From the NCBI RefSeq assembly GCF_024166365.1, contig NC_064830.1, positions 92,434,968 to 92,498,967 of the forward strand: a DNA stretch of 64,000 bases, read 5' to 3'. The notes below the pieces were generated by a model. It was not told the DNA's origin. It ran no database searches and saw nothing but the letters and a program-made list of their open reading frames with translations. The stretch is from Elephas maximus indicus (taxonomy: Eukaryota; Chordata; Mammalia; Proboscidea; Elephantidae). A program made the position numbers and the translations under genes. Below are positions 12,937 through 21,979 of this stretch, one piece after another (position 1 is the stretch's first letter; each line of letters begins with the position of its first letter).

Positions 12937-15900
12937 GTAAGTCTCATATGTCGCTCTATGGGCCTTTTCCCTCCTCTTCCCTCAGCAGCTGAAACCACTT
13001 TGACCTATTTGTGGTCTTCTTGTTCCACCTGTCCAGCTCTCTAGCCAGCCAATGTATGTCATGCATGTTGGTGGTGTATGTTGTCCTCTTTTGATATGTA
13101 AGGCTCTCTTTTTTCTTAACTTGTCCTCTTATATCTTTTGTATCCTTACTCTCTGTTGTCCCTCTCCACATTTCCCTTCTCTGAGCTTACCTCCTCCTTT
13201 CCCAACTATCTCCTGGGAATTGGGGCAGGGGCAGAGGGGGCTCAGCTAGATGTATGATCATCTGGTCCCATCTCCTTCCTTCAGTGCAATGCCTGGATGA
13301 TGGGACCTGGAATGGGAATCAGTGCTTTTGTCTCTCAGGCTTCCTTGGTGACCACTGTGAATTCTACCCTTCCACAGGGCTTTGTGAGAATGGCGGCACC
13401 TGGGATGGATTGAAGTGTATCTGTCAACCAGGCTTCTTTGGTTACCAGTGCCAGTCCCTCTTACACTCCATCAGCATAGGTAATGACCTTTTTTTGAGAC
13501 TTGCAAATTTTCCCCAGACTCCTTAACCACCTAAAATAGGATGGCAGTAGAAGGGATTGCCCACTACCACACCCCCGCTACCACACCCTCATTTCACTAG
13601 GAGAGGAGATAATGTGACTTTTCCCCTGGGCCACATGGCTGTTAGAACATGGCCCTTCTGGTTCCTCCTTTAGGGCCCTTTGCACTAGTTCATCGGCCGC
13701 TCTTATCAGGGCATTTCTATCCCAACGCTTTATGGAGCCCTCAAACTCTCTCTTTGTCTTGATCCCGGCCACTAGCTCCTCAAGTTACTCAGAGACAAGG
13801 GGCAGAAGTCTCAGCGATCTCACCTGCCTCTTGTATTTCCAACCTCTCTCCTGCCCACTTCCTCTGCCTCCATGAGACCAACAGAGAAGTACCCAATTCC
13901 TGAAGACATGACTGGGAGGTTGCTGTCTCATGTAAAATGTGGCCTGTTTCCACAGACATCCCGGAAATAATCAATGCCACTGTAGGTGTGTTACTTAAAG
14001 TGACTTACAGGAATTTCACAAAAGACCTGGAAAACGCATCCTCCGAGGCATACCAGAATTTCACGAAACTCTTCAAGGAACGGGTAAAGCAGGGGAAGCC
14101 CAGGTTCCCCAGTACAGTGGCGTCACTAGGGTTGGTGTCTCCCAATACTATGAGTCATGGTGTCACTCCCCACCCACCCCGCCCCACCCCCGAGACCTCT
14201 TCCCATACCAGACGATACAGAACCCAGCCAAGCCCCCGGGTGTCCTCCGGCCCGCCACCTCTAGGCTCTGCCGCGCTTGCGCGCCGCCACCTTGGCCTAG
14301 TGGGGGCGCAGCCTGCTGGCTGCCCCGCCCCCGGCTCCAGATGGCCACCTCTTCCCGCGCAAGCGCTGCTGCAACTGCACCGCCCCGCCCGAGCCCACGC
14401 CCAACCCAAGGCTGGCCAGCATCTCTAGCACCAGCTCCCACAGCTCACACCGCACAAAAATTTTATATATAGTCATTTTGGTGTCACCCCCTCTGACAGC
14501 GTCAACCTGGTGCAGTCCCACCCCCTATACCCCTCTTGACGCGACTGCCCAGGAAGGAAGTCTGATGTGAGAGGGAGAGCAGGGTCTCGTCCTGACTGGC
14601 TGATTGGAGCTTCTTGGCTCAGAGGTCTCCTCTGTCTTCCCAAGTCCAGAGAGGTGATCCTCTGAGAGATAGATGATCATCCTTGAGCCCATCCCGCCCA
14701 AATCCTGAGCAGAGAGGGCGACCCCGTGCCTTCCCGTCCTTCTTCCTATGGGCTGATACCTGGGTTCCATGGAAGGGACCCTGGAGCTACCCCCAAGACA
14801 GGGAACAGGGCCACTGCAGCTCCAGCCCTGAGTGAGGAAATGGCTCAGTTGCCTTGTTTCTTTCAGATGGATGAAGTTTACAAGGACCTTCTGGGATACG
14901 GAGGGGTGATCATTAGGAAACTGCTGTGCGTATGTGGGAGGGCATATTTATAGATTGTGGGAAGCCCCTCTCTGTCTTTGCTTTTCTGTCACCTCCCAGG
15001 ACCAATGGTTAGAATATCTGCCTGGGTGAGCCATAGGGCTCCTGAGCTCTGAGGCTACACATGAAGTCCCTGAGACAATTTATTCATCATCCATTCATTC
15101 AACAAACATTTATTGACTTCCTACCCTACGCCGACCCTGTGCTAGGTGCTGGGAACACAGTAATCCCTGCCTTCATGGAGCTTAGTGTGGCAGGGCACAG
15201 ATAGCAAATCGGCTGTAGAGTGGTTCAAGTTAGGGTACAGAAGGCACAGGGTGCAATGGGAGGAGTCCTTAACATAGGTGCTGGTGGGGTGGAGGAAATT
15301 CTTCCTGGAAGAGGTGACAGCTGAGCTGAGGCTTGAAGAATGAGGAGGAATGAGCCAGGGAAAGGAAAGGGAGAGGGAGAGTGTTACGGCAGAGGGAATA
15401 GAGCCCAGCAGGGAGAGAGAGATGGCCGAGTCTAGGAACTCAAAGATGCTCAGAAGGGCTGGCTGCAGGAGGGAAAGGGGGTCATGATGGGAGAGAAGGC
15501 TGGAAAACGACCCATGTCGATCTGTTTAGAATTTGGTGCACTAACAGTTTAAGCCCACAAGTGCTATTATGTGGACGGATCAGCCTGGCTGCAGTACAGA
15601 AGAGAAGTCCTGGGAAAGAATCATGGGCTGCACCAGCATTTCAGGGACAGCCAGGGAAGGCAGAGCCCCAAAAGGAGAAGCAGGCAGATGAGTGGGGAGG
15701 GAACTAGGGGATGTGTGTCCCAGCGGCTCGGGAAGAGAGAGCTTCAGGAAGAAGGGAGGCAACACCATTAAGAGCCCTTGGCATGTTCGGGTTCATGTGG
15801 AAGTTTCTGTAGCTCAGCATCCTCCAACTCACCCTGCCCCTGTCCAGTGTCCCATTTCCATTTTGGCTCAGGGTTTTCTTGGTTCCAGTTCTCCTGAGCC

Positions 15901-18900
15901 TTGTTCCTGATTTCTTTCATGATGACTGTGACCAGCGACTTGCCTTCAGGTCTCTTTTCTCAGCAGCATCACCAGGAATCTAATAAGAAGCTTCTGGGTC
16001 AGAAGCTGTGTTTCTAGTGACCTCATTCTTCTTCACTTTAAAGAGCTCACTTACTTGATTTTTAAAACATAACCTGAGAAGCTTACTTATTTTAAACCAA
16101 TAAATTTCACCCACTGGCATGTATTGTGATCACTGATATTCTAAGATCTTGAATCGTTTTGCTCAACTGGTGCCCTTGAGTTGCTTGAGGGAAGGGTTTC
16201 TGTTCTTTCCTGCCTCTTGGTCATATGGCTCATCACCCTTCTTCCTCCTCTGGTCGCACTTGCTGGGAGGCTGGTGACAGGGGATAACTAATGAACTGAC
16301 CATCCCTATTTCAGCAATGGCAGCATCGTGGTGGAACATGATGTCATCCTTCAGGCCAACTACACTTTGGATTTTCAGGATGTGTTTAAAAACCTCACTA
16401 AGATTGTAAAGGCAAAGATTACTGATGAAACCAAAAATCCGCTTGAGGATATTGACAAGTGCCAAGGTAGGCTGCCAGAGAGCCCTGGACGGTGGTGGGA
16501 AAAGTTTGGGGGGGAAACTTAGGGAGGTTTCAGCTTCCCCCTCCTCTACTCACCTCTCTTCTGGAACCCCGGAGACCTCTCTGTAGGAGCCCAGAAGCCA
16601 GCCCCGCACCTCCCAGACCCAGGCTGGTGTTGTCACCAGCACTAATCTCTCGCTGCGTGTCTGGGATGGGCTCTCGGTGGAGGGTGTGGTATAAAAGAAA
16701 GAGGAGACCTGGCTACACCCAGGGAGACAGAGCGGAACATCCCTGTTTTTTCCTTCCCCACCCACTCTTGGCAGACACAGCCCTGTGCTATAATGAGGAG
16801 GACACGGTCGTGGCAGAGGTTGCAAAGCTAAACTTTGACCCCCAGGGTAAGCAGCGCATGGGCAGTGGCAGGGGGCGGGGGGCAGAGTGTAGGTGGTAAA
16901 GTGTGGGAACCAAGGGTGCTTTAGCAAAGCTGATGCCTGCTCCCTGCTCCGCACCCCCAGAACAGTGCGTGAAGAATGCTGCAAAGGACTTTGCCCAGTT
17001 CTACTACGTGGATGAGCTCAAAGAGAAGCTGGTCTGTGTGACCAAATGTACTGCAGGGACAAAGACACAACTGAACTGTAACAAGGGCACCTGCCAACTG
17101 GACAAAAGTGGGCCCCATTGCCTGTGAGTGCCTGCCCTTCTGAGCCCAGTGCCCACCCTGTCCCCGAGGAAGGGCAGGGTGGGGTGGGGAGAGCTCAGAA
17201 AATGCCCCCTCCTCCGCTCCCCTCCTCCACCTGTCTGGGTGTCCTCGTCTCCTCTACATCCCTCTTTCCTCTCCCCTACCTCCTACACCCTGCCCCCCAC
17301 CTCAGTGAGGGGTAGGCACAGATTCCTAGCCATGAACACCCTAGAACTGATTAACCCCTTCCTGAGAAATTTTGAGTTATTAATTTTCAAATCTATACCT
17401 GTATCTATATCTGTTTTTGTTGCTATTTCTTTACCTATATCTATATCATCAAGGAGCCCTGGTGCTGCAAATGGTTAAGCACTCAGCTGCTAACTGAAAA
17501 GTTGGCAGTTCAAAGCCACTCAGTGGCTCCGAGGGAGAAAGACCTGGCAGTCTGCTCCAGAAAAGATTATAGCCTAGAAAACCCTATGAGGCAGTTCTCT
17601 GTCACATGGGGTCACCATGAGTCAGAATCAACTCAATGACACCTAGCAACAACAACGTTTAAATCATCAATTTCCTTTACGTCATCTCAGCCGTGTTGCC
17701 ATTATCACCTCTAGCTATACAGAGCTCGAAGTTCAGGAGACCATAAATCAAAGAACAAGATATGAAACATAATAACAGGCCCATCTAGGTGCCAACTTCT
17801 TAGAGATTAAAAGGGCAAAACATCATGTGTCTCAGACAAGGCACCCAACACTCTCAGATCCCTCTGAGCCCCAGTCATTCTGAGTGCTGCTCTGCAGCCC
17901 ACCTACCCATCACCCCCTCCTTCTCCACCACCTATTAGCCTAAGGGAGTCAGAGACCCTGGCTCCCTGTGCGTCCAGTGCCTCTCTTGAAGTCAGAGCTG
18001 GTTTACTGTGCCATGTACATTTTTTTTTTCTTTTGGGAGACGGGGTGTGAGGAGTGGCCAGCCCTAAGCATACATGTACCCCAGGTGCCCGACCACGAAC
18101 ACGCATTGGTACTGGGGACAGACCTGTCAGTGGAGTACTAGCAAGAGCCTGGTGTACGGGAGCGTAGGGGCCGTGGCAGTGATACTGGTGGTCACGGTGG
18201 TTGCCCTGTCCATCTTCCTGGGCCAGTTCTGGAGAAAACTGCACAGGTGAGCATCTGCACAGGTGAGCATCTGGTAGCCTGGGCAAGGCAGCCAACACTG
18301 CAGGCCCAGAGAGCAGGGGTGTGGACAGGGACCCCGGGAAGGCTAGCTTCAGTCTGAATGTCCCAAGCCTTGTGAAAGGAGCCCCCATTTCGGGGAGCAC
18401 CCAGTCCCCCCACCAGAACATGCCCTGAGAACCACACAGCATACAGGGAGGAACCAGGAGAAAGACGAGCCACCGGAGGCCGCCCCTCCTTGCCCATCCA
18501 GCCTTCCCATTCATCGCCCTCTTTACCCTCACAATAGGCTTGCTATCCCCAAGGTGCAGCACAGGGCAAGTAACTACAGGGTCCCACAGCTGGCTCTGCT
18601 CCTTCTGTGCCAACAGGCAAAGAACACAGCTGCGGCCACATAGCAGTGCCCAGCCCTCTCAGATCTGGGACAAAGGTAGCCTTTCCATATGACGTGAGAT
18701 ATCCATTTGGCACAGAAATGGAAACAGAAACCTATACAATGAAATGACAGTCTCCATGCCCTGTCCCCACCTGGCATTTGTTATCTCTGTAGTTGTCACA
18801 GAGCAGTGCTTTCACACTAGGAACCTATGGATGAGCTGTCTGGGTCTCCCTTTCCCAGCTGTGAAATGGGGTACACACCACTGAGAAGTTTGTCGTGAAG

Positions 18901-20680
18901 TGCCCAGCACGGTACCAGACCTGGCAGGCAGGCGAAGGGAGCTGCCACGACTCTAGCCCTTCTCACAGATAGGAAACTGAGGCCCAATGCAGAGTGATCT
19001 GTCCAAGACCCCATGGGGTGTGAAGAGCAGTGCCTGGCATGGGGACAGGCGGTGGTGATGTGGCTCTTCATTCTCTATTGTTGCCACCATCAAGGACCAT
19101 GACAGTCCCTTTAAGAAGCCCTGCCTACTGTTCCACAGTGTGGAGGGCCAAGAACCTCTGAACTTCCCTCCTCTGTCTCCTTGGCACCAGCTGGCAGGAC
19201 TCATGACATTTCTATCAGCAGGCAGGAGTACAATCTGTCTCAAGAGTGGCAAGGAGAAGAAGTCCCTGGACATTTCCGGAAGTGGCAAGGGGAAGAAGTC
19301 CTTAAAGGTTTCCAGAACACTGGCATTTGGGAAGGTACTTTGTATCAGGGGCGAGGGTGGGGGCAGAGCTGGATGATGGAGAAAGGGTGGGAAGGTGTCC
19401 TGGCCCTGACTGTGGGTGACACAGGCATCCTGGCCCCCCCACACACTGTTTCCCTCAGTGTGTGACCCCTCCGACATGCTGTGGCCATGGGGGTGACATG
19501 GGAATCCTGCCAGCCCAACCCACACCTGCTGCTGCAGCTGGGTTCATATGCCTCTCTGCTTAGCTGCCTCCGGTGGCTCCCAGGACTGGCGGGGAATCCT
19601 CCAGGTTCTGCCTCCTCCTGGTCCGGACCCTCTGCAAGCCGGCCTTCCAGTCTTTTCTCCTGCTCCACCCCTTCAAGTGGGAAAAGAAGAGAGAGCCCAG
19701 GAGGCACTGTGAAGGGCAGACAGGAAGAGATGGTCAGGAGGCTCAGGGAGAGCCTGGAGCCAGGGACCTGGAGGCGGAGGAGGAAGATGCACAGTCATGG
19801 GGGCAACACTGAGGCCAGTTAGGACTGAGACAGGGCGAAGCTGGCTGCTGTGGTTACTGTTGCTATGAGGGAGATACAGGTGACTGAGCAGCCCTTCCTC
19901 CTGCCCCTGACCCCAGGCAGCCCCACCCTGGTCATACCAAGGCCCTTCCTCCTATCCCCTGACCCCAGGCAGCCCCGCTTCAGCTATACCAGGCCTGCTG
20001 GCAGCTGGCTTACATGGTCAGGACTTTTGACCTCAGTGCCTCTCTGATCCCTTCAGGCTGCTTGCTCTGTCCCTGGGCCACACTGGTCAGCTCCCCATGT
20101 TTGCTCAGAGCCGTCAAGGCCCCATAAATGAGCCTTAAGGGCGGAAGCACAGACAGGAGGAACATTGTTTAAGGAGATACTGGACTGGCTCATCAAACCT
20201 GTTCCTTTTACTGGAAAAACTCTCCTCCTGTGTCTCGCCAGCCTCCTCCAGGCCCCCTCTCACTGCAGTGCCTCTCCCTACAGATAAAAGTCTGAAGGAC
20301 AAATTCAGCCTTGAATCTACCTACAGCTGCTTCCAGCCCTCCCCGGAGAACGTGGACCCCACCACAGAGGTGACTCAGGGCCTGCCCCTAGATGGGAGCT
20401 GTCCTTTCCCCATAACTCCCACCCTCCTCCCCTCCTGGGCCGGGGTGGGGGGTGGGGGCGGAGTGCTGCCTGGGGAGGGCAGGACACGCTTAGCCACTTG
20501 GCTGATTACTTCCTGCTTGGCTGGCCACTTCTCATCCTTACCCCAGAGAAGGGATCCCTCAACAACAGAGGCAGCATTAGAACCGGCAGGACCCACTGTC
20601 TCAGAGTCCCCTTGACCTCACCTATGTCTCTCCCCCAGCTCCACATTCAGAGGCCGAAGGTGATGACAACGGCTCAGTGA
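1..20680 (+). CDS. MUC12: MUC12-like transmembrane mucin, 3' part (5' end lies before the window)
   Basis: Spliced gene model with coding exons 1-12936 (reading frame begins at base 3), 13285-13479, 13956-14083, 14867-14925, 16315-16466, 16775-16846, 16961-17123, 18085-18246, 19222-19334, 20284-20369 and 20639-20680 (TGA). All junctions are GT/AG and all phases agree. The product is a type I membrane mucin: a huge Ser/Thr/Pro rod, two EGF-like modules, a SEA domain, a Cys-rich EGF-like module, one membrane helix and a tail of about 80 residues. It would line the apical surface of mucosal epithelium. The name rests on C-terminal similarity recalled from human MUC12 (CPNTNTHWYWGETC-like juxtamembrane motif, QEW...F...IWE tail, LHIQRP near the end) and on its place directly 5' of MUC17. 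MUC3A has a closely related C-terminus and is the main alternative. Signal peptide and N-terminus are outside the window. Confidence 0.78.
13285..13479 (+). CDS. MUC12: MUC12 exon: two EGF-like modules
   Basis: 195 bases, phase 1 in and out, acceptor TTCAG at 13284 and donor GTAATG at 13480. It encodes two related modules of the form C-x(3-4)-G-x-W-x-G-x-x-C-x-C-x-x-G-F-x-G-x-x-C (CLDDGTWNGNQCFC and CENGGTWDGLKCIC). Each shows four cysteines, fewer than the six of a complete EGF domain. In this mucin family the EGF modules flank the SEA domain and can interact with receptor tyrosine kinases; that role is family knowledge, not visible here. Confidence 0.88.
13480..13955. other. MUC12 intron, no recognisable element
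   Basis: 476 bases. I see no repeat or gene in it, only a Py-rich stretch before the next acceptor. Confidence 0.6.
13956..14083 (+). CDS. MUC12: MUC12 exon: N-terminal part of SEA domain
   Basis: 128 bases, acceptor CCACAG at 13955, donor GGTAAA at 14084, phase 1 to 0. It encodes the first SEA strand and helix, with the typical V-T-Y-R-N-F-T-K-D-L-x-N-A-S-S-E-A-Y pattern. NFT and NAS are N-glycosylation sequons. It corresponds to the MUC17 exon at 43855-43985. Confidence 0.87.
14121..14541. mobile_element. GC-rich element with inverted termini in a MUC12 SEA intron
   Basis: A markedly GC-rich, C-run-rich stretch inside the intron 14084-14866. It starts GCGTCACTAGGG and ends in the approximate inverse complement (CCCTCTTGACGC), with GGTGTCACxCCC boxes near both ends. 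This looks like a non-autonomous DNA element, but I cannot name the family. Open frames inside it are by-products of base composition. The rest of the intron (14542-14866) shows nothing recognisable. Confidence 0.4.
14867..14925 (+). CDS. MUC12: MUC12 exon: SEA domain, second segment
   Basis: 59 bases, phase 0 to 2, acceptor TTTCAG at 14866, donor GTGCGT at 14926. It encodes MDEVYKDLLGYGGVIIRKL, close to the human MUC12/MUC3A segment. The MUC17 counterpart (44366-44424) is also exactly 59 bases. Confidence 0.85.
15085..15480 (-). repeat. L2 LINE 3'-end fragment (minus strand)
   Basis: Begins CATTCATTCAACAAACATTT and continues with the TGTGCTAGGTGCTGGGAACA and CATGGAGCTTA motifs, the reverse complement of the L2 3' end. 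It occupies much of intron 14926-16314; the remainder of that intron has no feature I recognise. Confidence 0.65.
16315..16466 (+). CDS. MUC12: MUC12 exon: SEA autocleavage segment
   Basis: 152 bases, phase 2 to 1, acceptor TTTCAG at 16314, donor GTAGGC at 16467. It begins NGSIVVEHDV. The G-S-[IV]-V-V core is where SEA domains of this family cleave themselves between Gly and Ser, leaving two non-covalently joined subunits. The catalytic Ser is present, so the domain should cleave. The MUC17 counterpart is also exactly 152 bases. Confidence 0.89.
16467..16774. other. MUC12 intron, nothing recognised
   Basis: 308 bases, C/T-rich, no repeat seen. Confidence 0.6.
16775..16846 (+). CDS. MUC12: MUC12 exon: end of SEA domain and linker
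   Basis: 72 bases, phase 1 in and out, acceptor GGCAG at 16774, donor GTAAGC at 16847. It encodes the linker around ALCYNEED with one Cys. It aligns with the 69-base MUC17 exon at 48563-48631. Confidence 0.82.
16961..17123 (+). CDS. MUC12: MUC12 exon: Cys-rich membrane-proximal EGF-like module
   Basis: 163 bases, phase 1 to 2, acceptor CCCCAG at 16960, donor GTGAGT at 17124. Cysteines at EQC, LVC, TKC, LNC, GTC and PHC, completed by Cys in the next exon, form the EGF-like module between SEA and membrane. An Y-Y-V-D-E-L-K-E-K-L-V-C stretch matches the family pattern. Confidence 0.87.
17453..17656 (+). mobile_element. AfroSINE, near full length
   Basis: Opens GGAGCCCTGGTGCTGCAAAT (tRNA-derived head with box A-like GGTTAAGC and box B-like GGCAGTTCAAAGCC), carries AACCCTATGAGGCAGTTCTC and ATGAGTCAGAATCAACTC, and ends in (AAC)n. 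A short ATCATCAA direct repeat flanks both ends. It lies in intron 17124-18084, which otherwise shows nothing notable. Confidence 0.88.
18085..18246 (+). CDS. MUC12: MUC12 exon: transmembrane segment
   Basis: 162 bases, phase 2 in and out, acceptor CCCCAG at 18084. It encodes NTHWYWGQTC, then SLVYG, then a hydrophobic stretch of about 25 residues rich in V, A, L and I, then the stop-transfer signal WRKLHR. The length equals the MUC17 exon (49934-50095). The donor is duplicated: GCACAGGTGAGCATCT occurs twice, at 18241 and 18257. Only the first copy keeps the tail frame open. Confidence 0.88.
18241..18272 (+). repeat. Perfect 16-bp tandem duplication of a splice donor
   Basis: Bases 18241-18256 and 18257-18272 are identical (GCACAGGTGAGCATCT), each with a strong AG|GTGAGC donor. 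The first donor is used in the model. The second would add 16 bases and meet TGA at once. Confidence 0.95.
18840..19070 (+). repeat. MIR-like SINE remnant(s)
   Basis: Contains TGTGAAATGGGGTACA, GTGCCCAGCACGGTACCAG and a GATAGGAAACTGAGGCCCA core, typical MIR pieces, in intron 18247-19221. Strand and limits are approximate. The rest of that intron is unremarkable. Confidence 0.5.
19222..19334 (+). CDS. MUC12: MUC12 exon: cytoplasmic tail, first segment with internal duplication
   Basis: 113 bases, phase 2 to 1, donor GTACTT at 19335. It encodes RQEYNLSQEW and ends NTGIWE, aligning with the human QEW...IWE tail. Bases 19245-19280 and 19281-19316 form an in-frame 36-bp tandem duplication, so WQGEEV occurs twice 12 residues apart. 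The acceptor is a CAGCAGGCAG cluster, so inclusion of one extra Ser is possible. Confidence 0.83.
19891..19992. repeat. 51-bp tandem duplication in MUC12 intron
   Basis: Two diverged copies (19891-19941 and 19942-19992), each GCCCTTCCTCCT...CCCCTGACCCCAGGCAGCCCC. It lies in intron 19335-20283; nothing else was recognised there. Confidence 0.75.
20284..20369 (+). CDS. MUC12: MUC12 exon: cytoplasmic tail, second segment
   Basis: 86 bases, phase 1 to 0, acceptor CCTACAG at 20283, donor GGTGAC at 20370. It encodes a tail segment with FSLESTYSCFQPSPENVD, corresponding to the YSNFQPSLxHIDPETK segment of MUC17. Confidence 0.84.
20639..20680 (+). CDS. MUC12: MUC12 terminal coding exon
   Basis: Acceptor CCCCAG at 20638; codes LHIQRPKVMTTAQ followed by TGA at 20678-20680. 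LHIQRP is a recalled match to human MUC12. The protein ends T-A-Q, which is not a class I PDZ ligand. Confidence 0.85.
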   Translation, partial: LHIQRPKVMTTAQ

Positions 20681-20974
20681 ACAGGACAGTTCACCTAGAC
20701 GTGGAAGATGAGACAGCAGCAAGCAAAGAGCCCCCTAGACCTTCCTCCCCTGACTCGGGTTGGTCAAGAGGAAACTGGAGTCAGGAGCCAAGGCTGGGAT
20801 TGGAGCCCCCTCAGAGCTGGCCTCTGTGTCTGTCCCTACCAGGCAACTGCTGGGGAGGTGGGTGGAGGCTGTGGCCCTGCCCTGGCCCTGTCTACCAAGG
20901 AGCCACAAGGCTTTCAGTCACCTGGGCATCCTTGTTTGTCCCAGGTGTTGCCACACTCTGGGATTTTACGTTAA

Positions 20975-20980
20975 AATAAA
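20975..20980 (+). terminator. MUC12 poly(A) signal
   Basis: AATAAA about 295 bases after the stop, followed about 20 bases later by a TG-rich stretch (CTGCTGTGAGTGTTTT), the usual downstream element. Cleavage is expected near 20995-21000. The 3' UTR (20681 to about 20998) holds nothing else I recognise. Confidence 0.8.
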
Positions 20981-20998
20981 GCAACCTTAAAGCATAGA

Positions 20999-21894
20999 GT
21001 CTGCTGTGAGTGTTTTCCTTCCCCTCCCCCTGCAGGGACCTGGCTCAGCACCTGGGCCTCTGGGAGATACCTTCCCAGAAGGAACACTCTTCCCAAGGTT
21101 GGGTGTTGAATCTGAGCTTGGGGCGCCTGGCCCCTTCCTGTGCCCATAATCAGAGCTCCTGGCCTGCTGTGGGCTGGGCAGCCCAGCCCCACCTCTGCCC
21201 AATCTCTGCGGCAGGTGAGCCTCAGTCCAGGGCCCGGGTGGGGAGAGACCTCAGATTACAAGGTGGTAGAGCTCCTAGGGGGGAAAGGATTGAGCACTTG
21301 GCTCTGCTGACCTTGAGATGGGGCCAAGGCCACTCCAGATGGCTACAAGGGTCCAGTATTCACCTCTGGGTCCACAGATCCAAGAACTCCCAGCCATCCC
21401 AGGGCTGCTCCCCACGTTCTGGTGGGGTACTCATGCGGCAGTAAAGAGGGCTTGGGGAGAGGGATGAAGGGAAGTATCTGCTCTCCAGGGGTTGGGGTGG
21501 ACCCCAGGGAGGCCCGCAGCTCTCTTCACTCAGGCCTGACCTCTTCCATCAGTCCACCTCCCTCCAGGGGTCTTCTCCTTGATCCCTCAGGCTGCCTCAG
21601 GAGCCTACCCCCTGCCCCTTGGCTGGATGATAAATCTTCATCTTGCATGCCTTTGGCCTGCTCTACCGGGAGGGGCTCCTCCTCCCTCTGCCCTTTGGCC
21701 TGGAATGGGCCCGCACCCCCAGTCATGAGAGCAAGCTCCCAGACTGACTCAGATTTGGACCAGCCCTCAGGTCCCCATTGTCTCAGGGGTCAAAGGGCTA
21801 CTGGGGCCCATTTATTTCTGCGATTCCTTGGCTGAAGATCATTTCGCCAGCTCCTGAGAGGGTAAAGGGCAGGCACACAACCCTCCAACTTCTG
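20999..21894 (+). promoter_or_regulatory. MUC12-MUC17 intergenic interval, presumed MUC17 promoter
   Basis: Only about 0.9 kb separates the MUC12 poly(A) site from the MUC17 ATG, so the MUC17 promoter and 5' UTR should lie here. I see no clear TATA box. GGGGTCAAAGGGCT at 21786-21799 resembles an HNF4/DR1 site and a T-rich ATTTATTTC follows at about 21810, about 100 and 85 bases before the ATG. These would suit an intestinal gene, but such short matches are common. No transcription start can be fixed from sequence alone. Confidence 0.35.
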
Positions 21895-21979
21895 ATGCCA
21901 AGGCTGGTGACAATGGCTCTCTGTCTGCTGCCCCTTGTCCTCCAGCTCCTGCCCCCTCATGCTGTTGCTACCACGAGTG
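21895..21979 (+). CDS. MUC17: MUC17 exon 1: signal peptide
   Basis: 85 bases from ATG to donor G|GTGAGT at 21980, phase 1 out. It encodes MPRLVTMALCLLPLVLQLLP, a hydrophobic signal sequence nearly the same as human MUC17, with likely cleavage after the Ala-rich end (HAVA). The start was chosen because MPR aligns with the human N-terminus; a second in-frame Met lies six codons on. Confidence 0.9.

Noticed and set aside
735..12992. Open frame apparently starting at TTG 735
   Set aside because: The same frame is open from base 3 with the same repeats, so 735 is only a Leu codon inside an internal exon; the frame past 12936 is intron.
14155..14441. Overlapping 80-90 codon minus-strand frames
   Set aside because: Explained by the GC-rich intronic element; no conserved motifs.
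17903..18613. 236-codon minus-strand open frame over the MUC12 transmembrane exon
   Set aside because: Antisense to a real exon, with no recognisable protein similarity.
1..20680. Naming the first gene MUC3A
   Set aside because: MUC3A has a very similar C-terminus, but the gene directly 5' of MUC17 in the known order is MUC12; kept as the alternative, not the call.
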